Below, piece by piece: positions 8,953 to 19,287 of a DNA stretch of 64,000 bases (its first letter is position 1; each line of letters opens with the position of its first letter). Made by a program: the position numbers and the translations under genes. Under the pieces are notes generated by a model. The model was given only the letters and a program-made list of their open reading frames with translations, was not told the DNA's origin and did no database searches. The DNA comes from an uncultured Enterobacteriaceae bacterium (GTDB lineage: Bacteria; Pseudomonadota; Gammaproteobacteria; Enterobacterales; Enterobacteriaceae): NCBI GenBank assembly GCA_947631255.1, contig CANRKT010000004.1, forward strand, positions 1-64,000, given 5' to 3'.

Positions 8953-10860
8953 ATGTCTTTAATCAGTATGCATGGTGCTTGGTTGTCATTCAGCGACGCG
9001 CCGTTGCTGGATAATACCGAATTACATATCGAAGAAAATGAACGTGTTTGTCTGGTCGGCCGTAATGGCGCAGGCAAATCAACGTTAATGAAAATCCTTA
9101 ACCGTGAACTGCCGCTCGATGACGGGCGTATGATTTACGAACAAGATTTGATTGTGGCTCGTTTACAGCAGGATCCGCCGCGTAACGTTGCCGGAACGGT
9201 GTATGATTTTGTTGCTGAAGGCGTAGAAGAACAGGCTGAACATTTAAAAGCCTACCATGAGATTTCGCATAAGGTGATGACTGATCCTAGCGAAAAAAAT
9301 CTTAATGAAATGGCGCGTATTCAGGAAATTCTGGATCATCAAGGCTTGTGGCAGTTAGATAGCCGCATCAACGAAGTTCTGGAACAGCTTGGGTTAGATG
9401 CTGATACGGAATTGTCAGCGCTTTCGGGCGGCTGGTTACGTAAAGCGGCATTAGGTCGGGCACTGGTGAGTTCACCTCGTATTTTGTTGTTAGATGAACC
9501 GACTAACCACCTGGATATTGAAAGCATTGACTGGCTGGAAGGTTTTTTGAAAACCTTCCAGGGAAGCATCATTTTTATCTCCCATGACCGTTCATTTATT
9601 CGCAATATGGCGACGCGCATTGTCGATTTAGATCGCGGTAAACTGGTCTCTTATCCGGGGAACTATGACGCCTACTTGCTGGCCAAAGAAGAAGCGTTAC
9701 GTGTTGAAGAACTACAGAATGCAGAATTCGATCGTAAACTGGCACAAGAAGAAGTCTGGATCCGTCAGGGTATTAAGGCTCGCCGTACGCGTAATGAAGG
9801 CCGTGTTCGTGCTCTTAAAGCGATGCGCCGCGAACGCAGTGAACGTCGTGAAGTCATGGGCAGTGCGAAGATGCAGGTCGAAGAAGCGAGCCGTTCAGGT
9901 AAGATTGTCTTCGAAATGGAAAATGTGTGTTATCAGGTTGCTGGTAAGACATTGGTTCGTGATTTCAGCGCACAAGTTATGCGTGGAGATAAAATTGCCC
10001 TGGTGGGACCAAACGGTTGTGGTAAAACCACGCTGCTGAAACTGATGCTGAGTCAACTTGAAGCAGACAGCGGTCGTGTTCACTGCGGCACCAAACTTGA
10101 AGTGGCGTACTTCGACCAGCACCGTGCTGAATTAGATCCAGACCGTACGGTTATGGATAACCTGGCTGAAGGTAAGCAAGAAGTCATGGTGAACGGCCGA
10201 CCACGTCATGTCTTAGGTTATCTTCAAGACTTCCTGTTCCACCCTAAACGTGCGATGACACCGGTTCGTGCTCTTTCTGGTGGTGAGCGTAACCGTCTTT
10301 TACTGGCTCGTTTATTCCTGAAGCCCAGTAATTTACTGATACTCGATGAACCGACGAACGATCTGGATGTAGAAACACTGGAACTTCTGGAAGAGCTTAT
10401 TGAGGGCTATCAGGGCACTGTCATGCTGGTGAGCCATGATCGTCAGTTTGTTGATAATACCGTCACTGAGTGCTGGATTTTTGAAGGTGAAGGGAAGATA
10501 GGACGCTACGTCGGCGGGTATTTCGATGCCAAAGGCCAGCAAGGGTCGATTCAGCCTCTGCGCACGGTTACTGCGACAAAAACGCAGAGCAGCCCGGAAA
10601 GCAAGCCTGAAACAGTTAAACGAGCGGCAAGTAAACTCAGTTATAATCTGCAACGTGAATTAGAACAGTTGCCGAAAAAGCTGGAACAACTTGAAGCAGA
10701 GCTTGAAGCACTCCAGGCAAAGGTGAGTGATGCTGATTTTTTCAATCAGCCTCATGACACGACCCAAAAAGTGCTTGCTGAACTTGTGGATGCAGAGCAG
10801 TTGTTAGAACAGGCATTTGAGCGTTGGGAATACCTCGAATCGCTTAAAGACGGCGAGTAA
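8953..10860 (+). CDS. uup: ABC-F ATPase Uup
   Basis: Uup is a soluble ABC-F ATPase with two tandem ABC cassettes and no membrane segment. It is linked to ribosome function and to suppression of transposon precise excision. The first cassette has GRNGAGKST near residue 38, LSGGWLRKAALGRALV and LLLDEPTNHLD. The second has GPNGCGKTT, LSGGERNRLLLARL and LILDEPTNDLD. A C-terminal coiled coil (around residues 560-635) is the DNA-binding extension of Uup. The 635 residues equal the E. coli length. The ATG at 8953 is 2 bp after the rlmKL stop. Confidence 0.97.
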   Translation: MSLISMHGAWLSFSDAPLLDNTELHIEENERVCLVGRNGAGKSTLMKILNRELPLDDGRMIYEQDLIVARLQQDPPRNVAGTVYDFVAEGVEEQAEHLKAYHEISHKVMTDPSEKNLNEMARIQEILDHQGLWQLDSRINEVLEQLGLDADTELSALSGGWLRKAALGRALVSSPRILLLDEPTNHLDIESIDWLEGFLKTFQGSIIFISHDRSFIRNMATRIVDLDRGKLVSYPGNYDAYLLAKEEALRVEELQNAEFDRKLAQEEVWIRQGIKARRTRNEGRVRALKAMRRERSERREVMGSAKMQVEEASRSGKIVFEMENVCYQVAGKTLVRDFSAQVMRGDKIALVGPNGCGKTTLLKLMLSQLEADSGRVHCGTKLEVAYFDQHRAELDPDRTVMDNLAEGKQEVMVNGRPRHVLGYLQDFLFHPKRAMTPVRALSGGERNRLLLARLFLKPSNLLILDEPTNDLDVETLELLEELIEGYQGTVMLVSHDRQFVDNTVTECWIFEGEGKIGRYVGGYFDAKGQQGSIQPLRTVTATKTQSSPESKPETVKRAASKLSYNLQRELEQLPKKLEQLEAELEALQAKVSDADFFNQPHDTTQKVLAELVDAEQLLEQAFERWEYLESLKDGE

Positions 10861-10876
10861 AATCAGGAGAGTATCC

Positions 10877-12145
10877 ATGTGTGCAGAGCACCATCATGAA
10901 TCACATATTTTATGCCCCCAATGTGATTTGCTGGTGCGGCTGCCCGCACTGGAAGATGGCTATAAAGCCGCTTGTCCACGTTGTGGGACGATGCTGGCGG
11001 CTCAGTGGTCTGTTCCGCGTAAACGACCAACGGTATATGCGTTGGTCGCATTATTTATGTTATTGCTGGCTAATTTATTTCCTTTCGTCAATATGAATGT
11101 GGCTGGGATCAGTAGCCAGGTAACATTGCTGCAAATACCCAATGTCTTATTCGATGAAGACTATGCCAGCCTGGGCACCTTCTTCCTGCTTTTTGTCCAG
11201 ATATTTCCGGCATTACTGCTCATCATCATTCTGTTATTGGTTAACCGCGTCAGACTCCCTCTAGCCCTTAAAAAATGGATGGCTCGGGCCCTTTTTCAGC
11301 TGAGAAGCTGGGGTATGGCAGAAATTTTTCTTGCCGGGGTTCTGGTGAGTTTCGTCAAACTGATGGCCTACGGCAGCATCGGTATTGGCAGTAGCTTTAT
11401 TCCCTGGTGCTTGTTTTGTATTTTACAGCTCATGGCATTTATGTATGTTGATAAGCGCTGGCTATGGGATGATATTCAACCGCTACCGGTACTGAGTCAG
11501 GAGCTTGTGGTGGGTGAGACTGGCTTGAAACAGGGGCTTCGTTCCTGTACCTGTTGCACAGCCATTATTCCGGCCGATATGCTGGAATGCCCACGTTGCC
11601 AGTCACGAGGTCATGCCCGGCGTAAAAATAGTTTACAGTGGACTGTGGCCCTATTACTGACCTCTATTATGCTCTACTTTCCGGCTAATCTGTTGCCTAT
11701 CATGGTGACCGATTTTTTAGGTAGCAAATATGCCTCGACGATTATGGAAGGCGTTGTTTTGCTCTGGAGTGAAGGCTCTTATCCCGTGGCAATGGTTATT
11801 TTTATCGCCAGTATTATGGTGCCGACTTTAAAGATGATTGCTATTGGTTGGTTATGCTGGGATGCAAAACGCCCGCATAAGAAAGACCGGGAGAAAATGC
11901 ATTCTATCTATGAAGTGGTTGAATTTGTTGGTCGCTGGTCAATGATTGATGTGTTCGTTATTGCTGTACTTTCCGCGCTAGTCAGAATGGGAGGAGTCAT
12001 GAATATCCACCCGGATATTGGAGCATTGATGTTTTCACTGGTTGTTATTTTAACCATGTTTTCAGCAGCAGCCTTCGATCCTCGTTTGTCCTGGGATATC
12101 AGAGACGACGATTTAAATAAGGAGTCCTCCACAGATGGAGAATAA
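10877..12145 (+). CDS. pqiA: Intermembrane transport protein PqiA
   Basis: PqiA is the inner-membrane component of the Pqi lipid-transport system, which spans the envelope with PqiB and PqiC. The 422-residue protein is two repeats. Each opens with a zinc-ribbon-like cysteine cluster (CPQCD...CPRCG near the N-terminus; CTCC...CPRCQ near residue 230) followed by about four membrane helices. I chose the ATG at 10877 (MCAEHHHESHILCPQC) behind CAGGAGAG, matching E. coli, although the frame opens earlier inside uup. The last codons overlap the pqiB start. In E. coli the operon is paraquat- and SoxRS-inducible; no SoxS site was identified here. Confidence 0.96.
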   Translation: MCAEHHHESHILCPQCDLLVRLPALEDGYKAACPRCGTMLAAQWSVPRKRPTVYALVALFMLLLANLFPFVNMNVAGISSQVTLLQIPNVLFDEDYASLGTFFLLFVQIFPALLLIIILLLVNRVRLPLALKKWMARALFQLRSWGMAEIFLAGVLVSFVKLMAYGSIGIGSSFIPWCLFCILQLMAFMYVDKRWLWDDIQPLPVLSQELVVGETGLKQGLRSCTCCTAIIPADMLECPRCQSRGHARRKNSLQWTVALLLTSIMLYFPANLLPIMVTDFLGSKYASTIMEGVVLLWSEGSYPVAMVIFIASIMVPTLKMIAIGWLCWDAKRPHKKDREKMHSIYEVVEFVGRWSMIDVFVIAVLSALVRMGGVMNIHPDIGALMFSLVVILTMFSAAAFDPRLSWDIRDDDLNKESSTDGE

Positions 12146-13772
12146 CAAAGGTGAGGCTAAGGTTCAGAAGCTAAAACGCTGGTCCCCCGTCTGGATCTTC
12201 CCAATTATTACGGCTCTGATAGGAGCCTGGATATTATTCTATCATTATAGCCACCAGGGACCACAAGTTGTTCTGACAACCACCAATGCTGAAGGTATTG
12301 AAGGGGGAAAAACATCAATTAAAAGTCGTAGTGTTGATGTTGGTATAGTCGAAACGGCCGTACTCAGTGATGATTTACATCATGTCCGAATTACTGCACG
12401 TCTTAATTCAGGCATGGAAAAGCTATTACGTGAGGATTCTGTTTTTTGGGTGGTTAAACCGCAAATTGGGCGTGATGGTGTGTCGGGGCTTGGAACCTTA
12501 CTTTCGGGCGCCTATATTGAACTACAGCCAGGCTCTGAAGGTGAACATTTAGAGCAATATTCTCTGCTGGATTCGCCTCCGCTTGCGCCACCTGATGCGA
12601 AAGGGATCCGTATTACTCTCGACAGTAAGAAAGCGGGCCAACTCAACCCTGGTGATCCGGTATTATTTCGCGGCTATCGTGTCGGGTCGGTCGAAGCCAG
12701 TAATTTTGATGCCAACAAGCGCATGATTACTTATCAGCTGTTTATTGCTGCGCCAAACGACAAGCTTATTACTAATAATGTTCGTTTCTGGAAAGACAGT
12801 GGTATCGCGGTAGACTTCTCTTCCCAGGGGATGAGTATTCAGATGGGATCCCTGACGACCTTGTTCAGTGGTGGGGTGAGTTTTGATGTCCCGGAAGGAC
12901 TGGACTGGGGAACGCCAGTAGAAACAGGGGCAGATTATCAGTTATTTGACGATCAAAAGAGTATTCAGGACTCGTTGTATAAAGAAAATATTGAATTCCT
13001 GATGCTGTTTAAAGACTCCATTCGCGGCCTGTTGCCAGGTGCACCTGTTGAGTTTCGTGGTATTCGTTTGGGAAGCGTGGCGCAAGTTCCTTTCTTTACT
13101 GAACAAATGCAGCAAAAATTAGACAGTAATTTCCGTACGCCAGTGCTGATTCGTATTGAACCTGAACGGCTGAAGAACATCGTCGGCCAGGAAACCAATA
13201 TTCCGAATAATATTACCGAGTTAATTAATAATGGGCTACGGGGCTCAATGAAAACGGGTAATTTGCTGTCTGGCGCACTGTTTATCGACTTTGATTTTTA
13301 TCCAAATGAAAAATTGGAAAAAGAAGCGAATAAGATAGATGGCTATCCTGTTATTCCGACTATCAGTGTTGGACTGGCACAAATTCAGCAAAAACTATTG
13401 GATACGCTGGATAAAGTGAATAATTTACCACTGAATCCGATGATCCAGCAGGCGACTGAAACGCTGAATGAAAGCCAGCAGACGCTGAAACGCTTGCAAC
13501 AGACGTTAGATAACCTTAGTAAGCTCACCTCAAGCCAGTCAATGCAGCAGCTTCCGGCTGATATGCAAAAGACATTGCAGGAGTTGAATCGGAGCATGCA
13601 GGGCTTCCAGCCAGGTTCTGCTGCGTATAACAAGATGGTGACCGATATGCAGCGTCTTGATCAGGTATTACGGGAGCTTCAGCCGGTATTGCGAACGCTG
13701 AATGACAAGAGCAACGCGCTGGTATTTGAAGCAAAAGATAAACCCGATCCACAGCCAAAAAGGGCCAAATAA
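12135..13772 (+). CDS. pqiB: MCE-domain intermembrane lipid transport protein PqiB
   Basis: PqiB (545 residues, 546 in E. coli) is anchored by one N-terminal helix (WIFPIITALIGAWILFYHYS). It carries three MCE domains, visible as repeats around residues 40-130, 155-240 and 285-380, each with a phrase such as PVLFRGYRVGSVE or PVEFRGIRLGSV. A long C-terminal coiled coil rich in Gln and Leu follows. MCE rings stack with this coiled coil into a syringe-like tube for lipid passage across the periplasm. It starts inside the end of pqiA and its stop overlaps the pqiC ATG, so translation is coupled. Confidence 0.97.
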   Translation: MENNKGEAKVQKLKRWSPVWIFPIITALIGAWILFYHYSHQGPQVVLTTTNAEGIEGGKTSIKSRSVDVGIVETAVLSDDLHHVRITARLNSGMEKLLREDSVFWVVKPQIGRDGVSGLGTLLSGAYIELQPGSEGEHLEQYSLLDSPPLAPPDAKGIRITLDSKKAGQLNPGDPVLFRGYRVGSVEASNFDANKRMITYQLFIAAPNDKLITNNVRFWKDSGIAVDFSSQGMSIQMGSLTTLFSGGVSFDVPEGLDWGTPVETGADYQLFDDQKSIQDSLYKENIEFLMLFKDSIRGLLPGAPVEFRGIRLGSVAQVPFFTEQMQQKLDSNFRTPVLIRIEPERLKNIVGQETNIPNNITELINNGLRGSMKTGNLLSGALFIDFDFYPNEKLEKEANKIDGYPVIPTISVGLAQIQQKLLDTLDKVNNLPLNPMIQQATETLNESQQTLKRLQQTLDNLSKLTSSQSMQQLPADMQKTLQELNRSMQGFQPGSAAYNKMVTDMQRLDQVLRELQPVLRTLNDKSNALVFEAKDKPDPQPKRAK

Positions 13773-14338
13773 TGAAAAAGTGGCTAATGGTTATTGCGGT
13801 ATTACTGCTGGCAGCTTGCAGTAGCAACAATAACGGTAAAGTTTATTACCAGTTGCCAGTTAATGCACAACCTGCCAGTCAGGTTGTGAGTCAGACAGGC
13901 AGTCATCTGCTGTGGATTGATCAGATAGTCCTGGCTGATTACCTGGCTGCTAATGGGGTGGTATATCAGACCTCTGATGTACAGTATGTGATTGCGACGA
14001 ACAATCTGTGGGCAAGTCCTCTGGATCAGCAATTACGCAACACGCTGATAAATAATCTCAGTCAGGCGATGCCTGGCTGGATTATTGCGTCACAACCACT
14101 GGCGAGTGAGCAGAGTACTTTGACGGTGAACATTACCGGTTTTCATGGTCGCTATGACGGTAAAGTTATCGTCAGCGGTGAATGGCTGTTGAAACAAAAT
14201 AATGAAATCATTAACCGTCCTTTCCGTATTGAACTTAATCAGCAGGATGATGGTTATGATGCGATGGTGAAGACTCTGGCACAGGCCTGGCAGCAGGAAG
14301 CTCAGAGCATGGCTTCAGAACTTTTACGTCGACAGTAA
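13772..14338 (+). CDS. pqiC: Outer-membrane lipoprotein PqiC
   Basis: PqiC (formerly YmbA) is the outer-membrane lipoprotein partner of PqiB. The 188-residue protein starts with a lipoprotein signal (MKKWLMVIAVLLLAACSS) with lipobox LLAAC and lipidated Cys17. There is no Asp at +2, consistent with outer-membrane sorting. The remainder is the ABC-type transport auxiliary lipoprotein domain. Its ATG overlaps the pqiB stop (TAATG). A strong terminator follows. Confidence 0.95.
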   Translation: MKKWLMVIAVLLLAACSSNNNGKVYYQLPVNAQPASQVVSQTGSHLLWIDQIVLADYLAANGVVYQTSDVQYVIATNNLWASPLDQQLRNTLINNLSQAMPGWIIASQPLASEQSTLTVNITGFHGRYDGKVIVSGEWLLKQNNEIINRPFRIELNQQDDGYDAMVKTLAQAWQQEAQSMASELLRRQ

Positions 14339-14355
14339 TATTTTTAACGCTATAC

Positions 14356-14387
14356 AAAACGTGGTCCTTGGTGGCCACGTTTTTTTT
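14356..14387 (+). terminator. Rho-independent terminator after pqiABC
   Basis: AAAACGTGG and CCACGTTTT form the stem, directly followed by a run of T. It closes the rlmKL-uup-pqiABC stretch. Confidence 0.85.
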
Positions 14388-14572
14388 GCCTGAAATTCTC
14401 AGATGTTAGCAGAACAGAGAGCTCAAAAAGTTAAGAACAGGACGAGCATTACAATTGTATGAATTTTACTCGTTGACTGAGGGCGTTTTTCACGTTATTC
14501 ATTAGGTGTGATTGCAACCAGTGCAATTGCTGTTTTCATTTCCACCTGCAAATAAAATGAGGGAAACGAGGC

Positions 14573-14740
14573 ATGAAGAGACAGAAACGAGATCGCCTGG
14601 AGCGGGCTCACCAACGTGGTTATCAAGCAGGTATCACCGGACGTTCTAAAGAAATGTGTCCTTACCAAATCATCGATCAACGATCACATTGGTTAGGCGG
14701 TTGGCGAGAAGCCATGGAAATCAGGGCTGTGACAGCTTAA
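14573..14740 (+). CDS. rmf: Ribosome modulation factor Rmf
   Basis: RMF binds the 30S subunit near the anti-Shine-Dalgarno and causes 100S ribosome dimers to form in stationary phase. The 55-residue protein begins MKRQKRDRLERAHQRGYQAG and continues with the conserved RSKEMCPYQ and WLGGWREAM. Its length equals the E. coli protein and identity is high except in the last residues. ATG follows the purine-rich GAGGGAAACGAGG. It lies between pqiC and the convergent fabA as in E. coli. Expression is expected to respond to ppGpp and growth phase; this is family knowledge, not visible here. Confidence 0.97.
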   Translation: MKRQKRDRLERAHQRGYQAGITGRSKEMCPYQIIDQRSHWLGGWREAMEIRAVTA

Positions 14741-14802
14741 AACAGACATGTCTGCAGAGGCCATTTACGGCGGGGAGTAGTCACTAATAACAGCAGACTC
14801 AA

Positions 14803-14831
14803 TAAAAAGAAGGCATTCAGTGAATGCCTTC
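14803..14831 (-). terminator. Terminator of fabA
   Basis: GAAGGCATTCA and TGAATGCCTTC form an 11-bp stem with a minimal loop, followed on the minus strand by TTTTTATTG. It starts 10 bp past the fabA stop. Confidence 0.85.
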
Positions 14832-14840
14832 ATCGATGGG

Positions 14841-15359
14841 CTAGAAAGCAGATGTATCTTTAAACAGGCCTACTTTCAGGTCATTAGCGGTATAAATTAC
14901 GCGCCCGTCAACCAGTACTTCACCATCCGCCAGTCCCATAATCAGACGACGATTAACGATACGTTTAAAGTGAATGCGATAAGTCACTTTTTTCGCTGTC
15001 GGCAGTACCTGGCCGGTAAATTTCACTTCACCTACACCTAATGCACGGCCTTTACCTTCACCACCCAACCAGCCGAGGTAGAAACCAACCAGCTGCCACA
15101 TGGCATCGAGACCCAGGCAGCCCGGCATTACCGGATCGCCAATAAAATGGCAACCGAAGAACCACAAGTCAGGATTGATATCCAGCTCAGCTTCAACGTA
15201 ACCTTTATCAAAGTTACCGCCGCCTTCGGTCATTTTGACCACGCGGTCCATCATCAGCATGCTAGGTGCTGGTAATTGTGGGCCTTCTGCACCAAATAAT
15301 TCACCGCGCCCGGAGGCAAGAAGGTCTTCTTTTGTATAAGATTCGCGTTTATCTACCAT
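14841..15359 (-). CDS. fabA: 3-hydroxydecanoyl-ACP dehydratase/isomerase FabA
   Basis: FabA dehydrates 3-hydroxydecanoyl-ACP and isomerises trans-2- to cis-3-decenoyl-ACP, the branch point for unsaturated fatty acids. The 172 residues equal E. coli FabA. The hot-dog fold carries the catalytic His in [21 protein letters not shown] and the Asp in GLDAMWQL. The start [20 protein letters not shown] is conserved. It is transcribed separately from ycbZ behind it. FabR/FadR control is expected but I did not identify their sites. Confidence 0.98.
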   Translation of the reverse strand: MVDKRESYTKEDLLASGRGELFGAEGPQLPAPSMLMMDRVVKMTEGGGNFDKGYVEAELDINPDLWFFGCHFIGDPVMPGCLGLDAMWQLVGFYLGWLGGEGKGRALGVGEVKFTGQVLPTAKKVTYRIHFKRIVNRRLIMGLADGEVLVDGRVIYTANDLKVGLFKDTSAF

Positions 15360-15427
15360 GTCTAAAGTATGCCTTTTTTTAATGAAGTCCGCAGATTAGC
15401 TTACAGGTGTACGCCCAACAAGTCCGA

Positions 15428-17176
15428 TCAGTTGTGAGAGAACCAGTTTAGCCAGCGTAACGGCCAGGGACGAGGAGCTACATCCGGTGCGATTATCTGA
15501 GCAATACGCTCTTGTATCGCATTCATCAGGGTGTTTTGCTCTTCACCATCCCATGGAAGGGTAGTTAACAAGGGTAACGCATCAGCTACTTCGTCAATCG
15601 CCCAGACCGAGAATTTTTCTTGTTCCACAGCCTCTAACACTTCTTTATGAAGCGTGAGATGTCGCACGTTAGCGGCCGGGATAATGACACCCTGCTGGCC
15701 GGTAAAATTACGTTGTTGGCAAATGCGAAAGAAGCCTTCAATTTTTTCATTCAACCCACCCACAGGTTGCATACGACCAAACTGATCGACTGAGCCTGTC
15801 AGAGCAATATGCTGAGAAATAGGTACGTTGGCCAGTGCACTGATTAATGCGCACAATTCGGCCATTGATGCACTATCACCATCAACTTCACCGTAGGATT
15901 GCTCAAAGGTGATTGAGGCTGAGAACGGAATATGTTGCTCGAGTTGCAATTCTGACATTAAAAATGCCTGCATAATCATCATGCCTTTAGCATGGATGTT
16001 TCCGCCTAGCTCAGCTTTTCGCTCCACATCGGTAAACTCCCCGTCACCCGCATGAACCACGCAGCTAATACGGGATGGCTCACCAAAGGCACGTGGATGC
16101 CCCGGAAATTCAACAACAGATAGCGCATTAATTTGACCGACCATCTCACCTTCGGTCTCAATACGGATTTGTTCCTGCAAGATTTCATCCTGCATACGGT
16201 CAGCCAGGAAGCCTTCTCGCCAGGCTCGCTGTTCCAGCATCTGCTCCAGTGCAGCAGCGCTAAATTGCGCTTGTTCGCAGAAGGGAGCAACTTCACTTAA
16301 CTGACGGGTAATCCAGGCAGGGCAGAGGGGGAGAGCCTCCTGATCGCCGGTAAAACGTGTCGCTTCTCTTAGTAGCGGAACCCAGCCGTCTGCCGCAGGG
16401 ACTGGCAGAGATTTTTGCTGTGCGATACTGACTACCCACTGACACCACAAAGCAACATCTTCAGCTTCAGTAATTTGCAGGCTATCTTCATATTCGCTAT
16501 AAATAGCCACCGCAGCCATTTCTGGCTCCATCTCATGGAAGTCAGCCAGCGAAATACGGTCACCCACCAGAACCAGCTTGACATCCAGTGGCAGTGAGGG
16601 AATTTTAACCGGCAGGGGGCGTGTTTCATCTGGTGGCATCCAGTCGAAACGGCCTTGCACAATCATTTGTTTCAGGCGTAGCCAAAGCAGGGGTTGGGCA
16701 AGAATACTGCGTAATGACAGAACCAGCATACCGCCATTTGCTTTATGTATCAGACCGGGTTCAATGCTAATTTCACCAGCAAACTGACGAACACAACCGA
16801 ACAGCTGCTCATTTTCCACCCAGTCGGCAATGATTATCTCGCCTACAGCAGCGAAGTTATCTTCGGGCTGTGTGGCAGGGCGGAGAGTGACCAGATTTCC
16901 CTCTATACTATAATGACCACCGGCAAGGGCATCTTCTTGTGTTCGTGTCTCCTCAATGGCTGCAGCAATAAGGCCGAGATACTCAGTCTCTTCAGCAGCT
17001 TTAATCAGCATAATGGCTGATGTGTCAGAAAGATGAAACTGTTCAATGCCATAGGTTAATCGGGCTTGAACACTCGAGAATGGTGCAAAGTCGTTGTCAT
17101 AAGGCTGTGCAAAAATCTCCTGATAACTATCCGTATCAGGAACGAGAGCACGCCAGTCGAGTCGATGAGTCGTCAA
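15428..17176 (-). CDS. ycbZ: Lon-like protease homolog YcbZ (LonH)
   Basis: The 582-residue protein is an ATP-independent-looking Lon-related protein with a degenerate AAA region and a C-terminal Lon protease domain. The Ser-Lys dyad is present: Ser in the DGDSASMAELCALISAL block and Lys in VGGLNEKIEGFF. The N-terminal half lacks a clear Walker A motif, as in the family. Length and order (fabA, ycbZ, matP) follow E. coli, where the protein has 586 residues. ATG at 17176 begins MTTHRLDWRALVPDTDSYQE. The physiological role is poorly defined; a link to ribosome quality or fabA has been suggested only by context. Confidence 0.93.
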   Translation of the reverse strand: MTTHRLDWRALVPDTDSYQEIFAQPYDNDFAPFSSVQARLTYGIEQFHLSDTSAIMLIKAAEETEYLGLIAAAIEETRTQEDALAGGHYSIEGNLVTLRPATQPEDNFAAVGEIIIADWVENEQLFGCVRQFAGEISIEPGLIHKANGGMLVLSLRSILAQPLLWLRLKQMIVQGRFDWMPPDETRPLPVKIPSLPLDVKLVLVGDRISLADFHEMEPEMAAVAIYSEYEDSLQITEAEDVALWCQWVVSIAQQKSLPVPAADGWVPLLREATRFTGDQEALPLCPAWITRQLSEVAPFCEQAQFSAAALEQMLEQRAWREGFLADRMQDEILQEQIRIETEGEMVGQINALSVVEFPGHPRAFGEPSRISCVVHAGDGEFTDVERKAELGGNIHAKGMMIMQAFLMSELQLEQHIPFSASITFEQSYGEVDGDSASMAELCALISALANVPISQHIALTGSVDQFGRMQPVGGLNEKIEGFFRICQQRNFTGQQGVIIPAANVRHLTLHKEVLEAVEQEKFSVWAIDEVADALPLLTTLPWDGEEQNTLMNAIQERIAQIIAPDVAPRPWPLRWLNWFSHN

Positions 17177-17355
17177 AGTCGTTATATATTTATCAATAAG
17201 ATTTTAAAGGCGTGATTATACTAGAATCCCTGAGGGAGCACACGGATAAAGCAGTAACATCCGGTTATCCTTCTCAGGTCAGCTATTTTCAGTTCAAGAA
17301 ATACTACAAAAACTGCTATTCTGGTGTAAGTGAAAACGGTCACACTGAGACAACA

Positions 17356-17808
17356 ATGAAATATCAACAGTTGGAAAATCTCGAGAGCGGCTGGAAGTGG
17401 AAGTATCTGGTGAAGAAACATCGCGAAGGCGAGTTGATTACGCGCTATCTTGAAACCAGTGCAGCACATGAGGCTGTAGAAAAACTCCTTGCTCTGGAGA
17501 ATGCCCCGATTTTAGTCCAAGACTGGATCGAGCTTCATATGAATCCGGGATTAGATAATCGGATGAAGCAGACTATTCGTGCCCGACGTAAGCGTCATTT
17601 TAATGCTGAGCATCAGCACACACGAAAAAAATCTATCGATCTGGAATATCTTGTTTGGCAAAGGCTGGCTGGTCTGGCGCAGCGCCGGAATATAACCTTA
17701 TCCGAAACTATTGTGCAGTTGATTGAAGATGCTGAGCGAAAAGAGAAGGTGGAAAGTAAAATCTCAACATTGAGACAAGACCTTCAGGCTATGCTCTCAC
17801 AAGAGTAG
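17356..17808 (+). CDS. matP: Macrodomain Ter protein MatP
   Basis: MatP organises the terminus macrodomain by binding matS sites and linking them to the divisome through ZapB. The 150 residues equal E. coli MatP. The start [20 protein letters not shown] and the DNA-binding block [20 protein letters not shown] are nearly invariant. A ribbon-helix-helix ([14 protein letters not shown]) and C-terminal coiled coil follow. The frame is open 48 codons upstream, but the ATG at 17356 matches the family. Divergent from ycbZ. Confidence 0.97.
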   Translation: MKYQQLENLESGWKWKYLVKKHREGELITRYLETSAAHEAVEKLLALENAPILVQDWIELHMNPGLDNRMKQTIRARRKRHFNAEHQHTRKKSIDLEYLVWQRLAGLAQRRNITLSETIVQLIEDAERKEKVESKISTLRQDLQAMLSQE

Positions 17809-17833
17809 CTGCGCTATTTCCGAATGATAAGAT

Positions 17834-17861
17834 AAAAAAAACCCGCTTAAGCGGGTTTTTT
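17834..17861. terminator. Bidirectional terminator between matP and ompA
   Basis: The symmetrical AAAAAACCCGCTTAAGCGGG with a following T-run works in both directions, serving convergent matP and ompA. Confidence 0.85.
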
Positions 17862-17877
17862 CAAAACGATGTTCAGC

Positions 17878-18939
17878 TTATTCAGCAGGCATAACAACAA
17901 CGTCTTTGATACCTTTAACCTGGATCTCTACACGACGATCCGGTGCCAGGCACTCAATCAGTTTAGCACGTGGTGCTACGTTGTCACAGGTGCTGCCAGT
18001 AACTGGATCTGCTTTACCCATACCGCGAGCAGAGATCTTGTCAGCTGGGATACCTTTAGCTACCAGGTAGTCAACAACGCTTTGTGCACGCTGCTCAGAC
18101 AGTTTCAGGTTGAATTGCTCTGAACCGATACGGTCAGTGAAGCCAAGAACAACAACAGAACCGTCAGTTGGATCCAGGCTGCTCAGCTCGTTGTACAGTT
18201 GATCCAGAGCTTGCTGACCTTCAGCTTTCAGCGTTGATTTACCGAAAGTGAACAGAACGTCAGACTTCAGAGTGAAGTGCTTGGTCTGTACTTCTGGAGC
18301 TGGAGCTGGAGCTGGAGCTGGAGCTGGAGCAACAGTTTCCTGCTGACCGAAACGGTAAGAAACACCAACACTCAGCATGCCGTTGTCTGGGCGAGCATGT
18401 ACGGTATCTCTGTCACCAATGTGGTTAATCCACTGATATTCCACACGGGTAGCGATATCGGGGGTTACTGCCCACTCAATACCACCAGCGAATACAGGTG
18501 AAACACCGGTATCGTTGTTTTTAACGCGAGTATCGCCATAGTTCAGGTTGGAGTCTGCGCGCCATACCATACCACCCAGACGGGTATAAACGTCTACGTC
18601 GTTCAGAACTGGATAGCTCAGTTTGGTGGTCAGTTGAACGCCTTGAGCTTTGAATGCACCGTTACTGTTGCTGCCTTTATAAGCCATACGACCTAACCAG
18701 TCGTAACCCATTTCAAAACCAACATACGGGTTAACCTGATAGCCAGCGTAGGCACCAGCACCGAGCTGATTGTTGTTAGTTGAGCCACTGTTTTGCAGGC
18801 TTGGATTAGTAGCAGTAGAATGGTATTCAGACCAGCCCAGTTTACCACCCGCATACCAAGTGTCGTCTTTCGGAGCGGCCTGCGCTACGGTAGCGAAACC
18901 AGCCAGTGCCATAGCAATTGCGATAGCTGTCTTTTTCAT
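17878..18939 (-). CDS. ompA: Outer membrane protein A
   Basis: OmpA is the abundant eight-stranded outer-membrane barrel that tethers peptidoglycan. The 353-residue precursor has the signal peptide [21 protein letters not shown], a barrel to about residue 190, a hinge made of repeated Ala-Pro, and a C-terminal peptidoglycan-binding domain with [20 protein letters not shown] and the disulfide cysteines. I chose the ATG at 18939, preceded by the conserved leader end GATGATAATGAGGCGC, not the in-frame codon 11 upstream. The long region before it resembles the stable 5' untranslated region of E. coli. The hinge is encoded by a tandem GGAGCT repeat, a slippage-prone site. Confidence 0.98.
   Translation of the reverse strand: MKKTAIAIAMALAGFATVAQAAPKDDTWYAGGKLGWSEYHSTATNPSLQNSGSTNNNQLGAGAYAGYQVNPYVGFEMGYDWLGRMAYKGSNSNGAFKAQGVQLTTKLSYPVLNDVDVYTRLGGMVWRADSNLNYGDTRVKNNDTGVSPVFAGGIEWAVTPDIATRVEYQWINHIGDRDTVHARPDNGMLSVGVSYRFGQQETVAPAPAPAPAPAPEVQTKHFTLKSDVLFTFGKSTLKAEGQQALDQLYNELSSLDPTDGSVVVLGFTDRIGSEQFNLKLSEQRAQSVVDYLVAKGIPADKISARGMGKADPVTGSTCDNVAPRAKLIECLAPDRRVEIQVKGIKDVVVMPAE
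18294..18330. repeat. Tandem GGAGCT microsatellite encoding the OmpA hinge
   Basis: Six consecutive hexanucleotide units encode alternating Pro and Ala in the linker between barrel and peptidoglycan-binding domain. Unit number may vary between strains by slippage without frameshift. Confidence 0.8.
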
Positions 18940-19287
18940 TTTATGCGCCTCATTATCATCCAAAATGGCCACGAGTCCTAAGTTACCTTAGAACTTGTGG
19001 TTAAAATCCTTCGACCCGGGTAACATCAACCGATGTATCGGCATTATGGAAGAGCTCCCTGGCGAGGTAAAGTCTACAACGTCATAAAAAACTTACAAGC
19101 ATCAAGTCTGTTTGAATTATAAAAAAAAAACGTAATTTCGCACATTTTTTTATAATCGTGGCGGTTTCTTGAGCGAAATACTACCGTAGTATTATTTCCT
19201 ATTCATTTTATATTCAATGAATTAGTGCTTTTTTGTTTCTGATTAACGTAGAAGTCAAAAAAGTTTCAGGACTTGTCCTAAATTTAC

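Noticed and set aside
18294..18330. GGAGCT repeats as phase-variation switch
   Set aside because: The unit is 6 bp, so changes keep the frame and alter only the OmpA hinge length.
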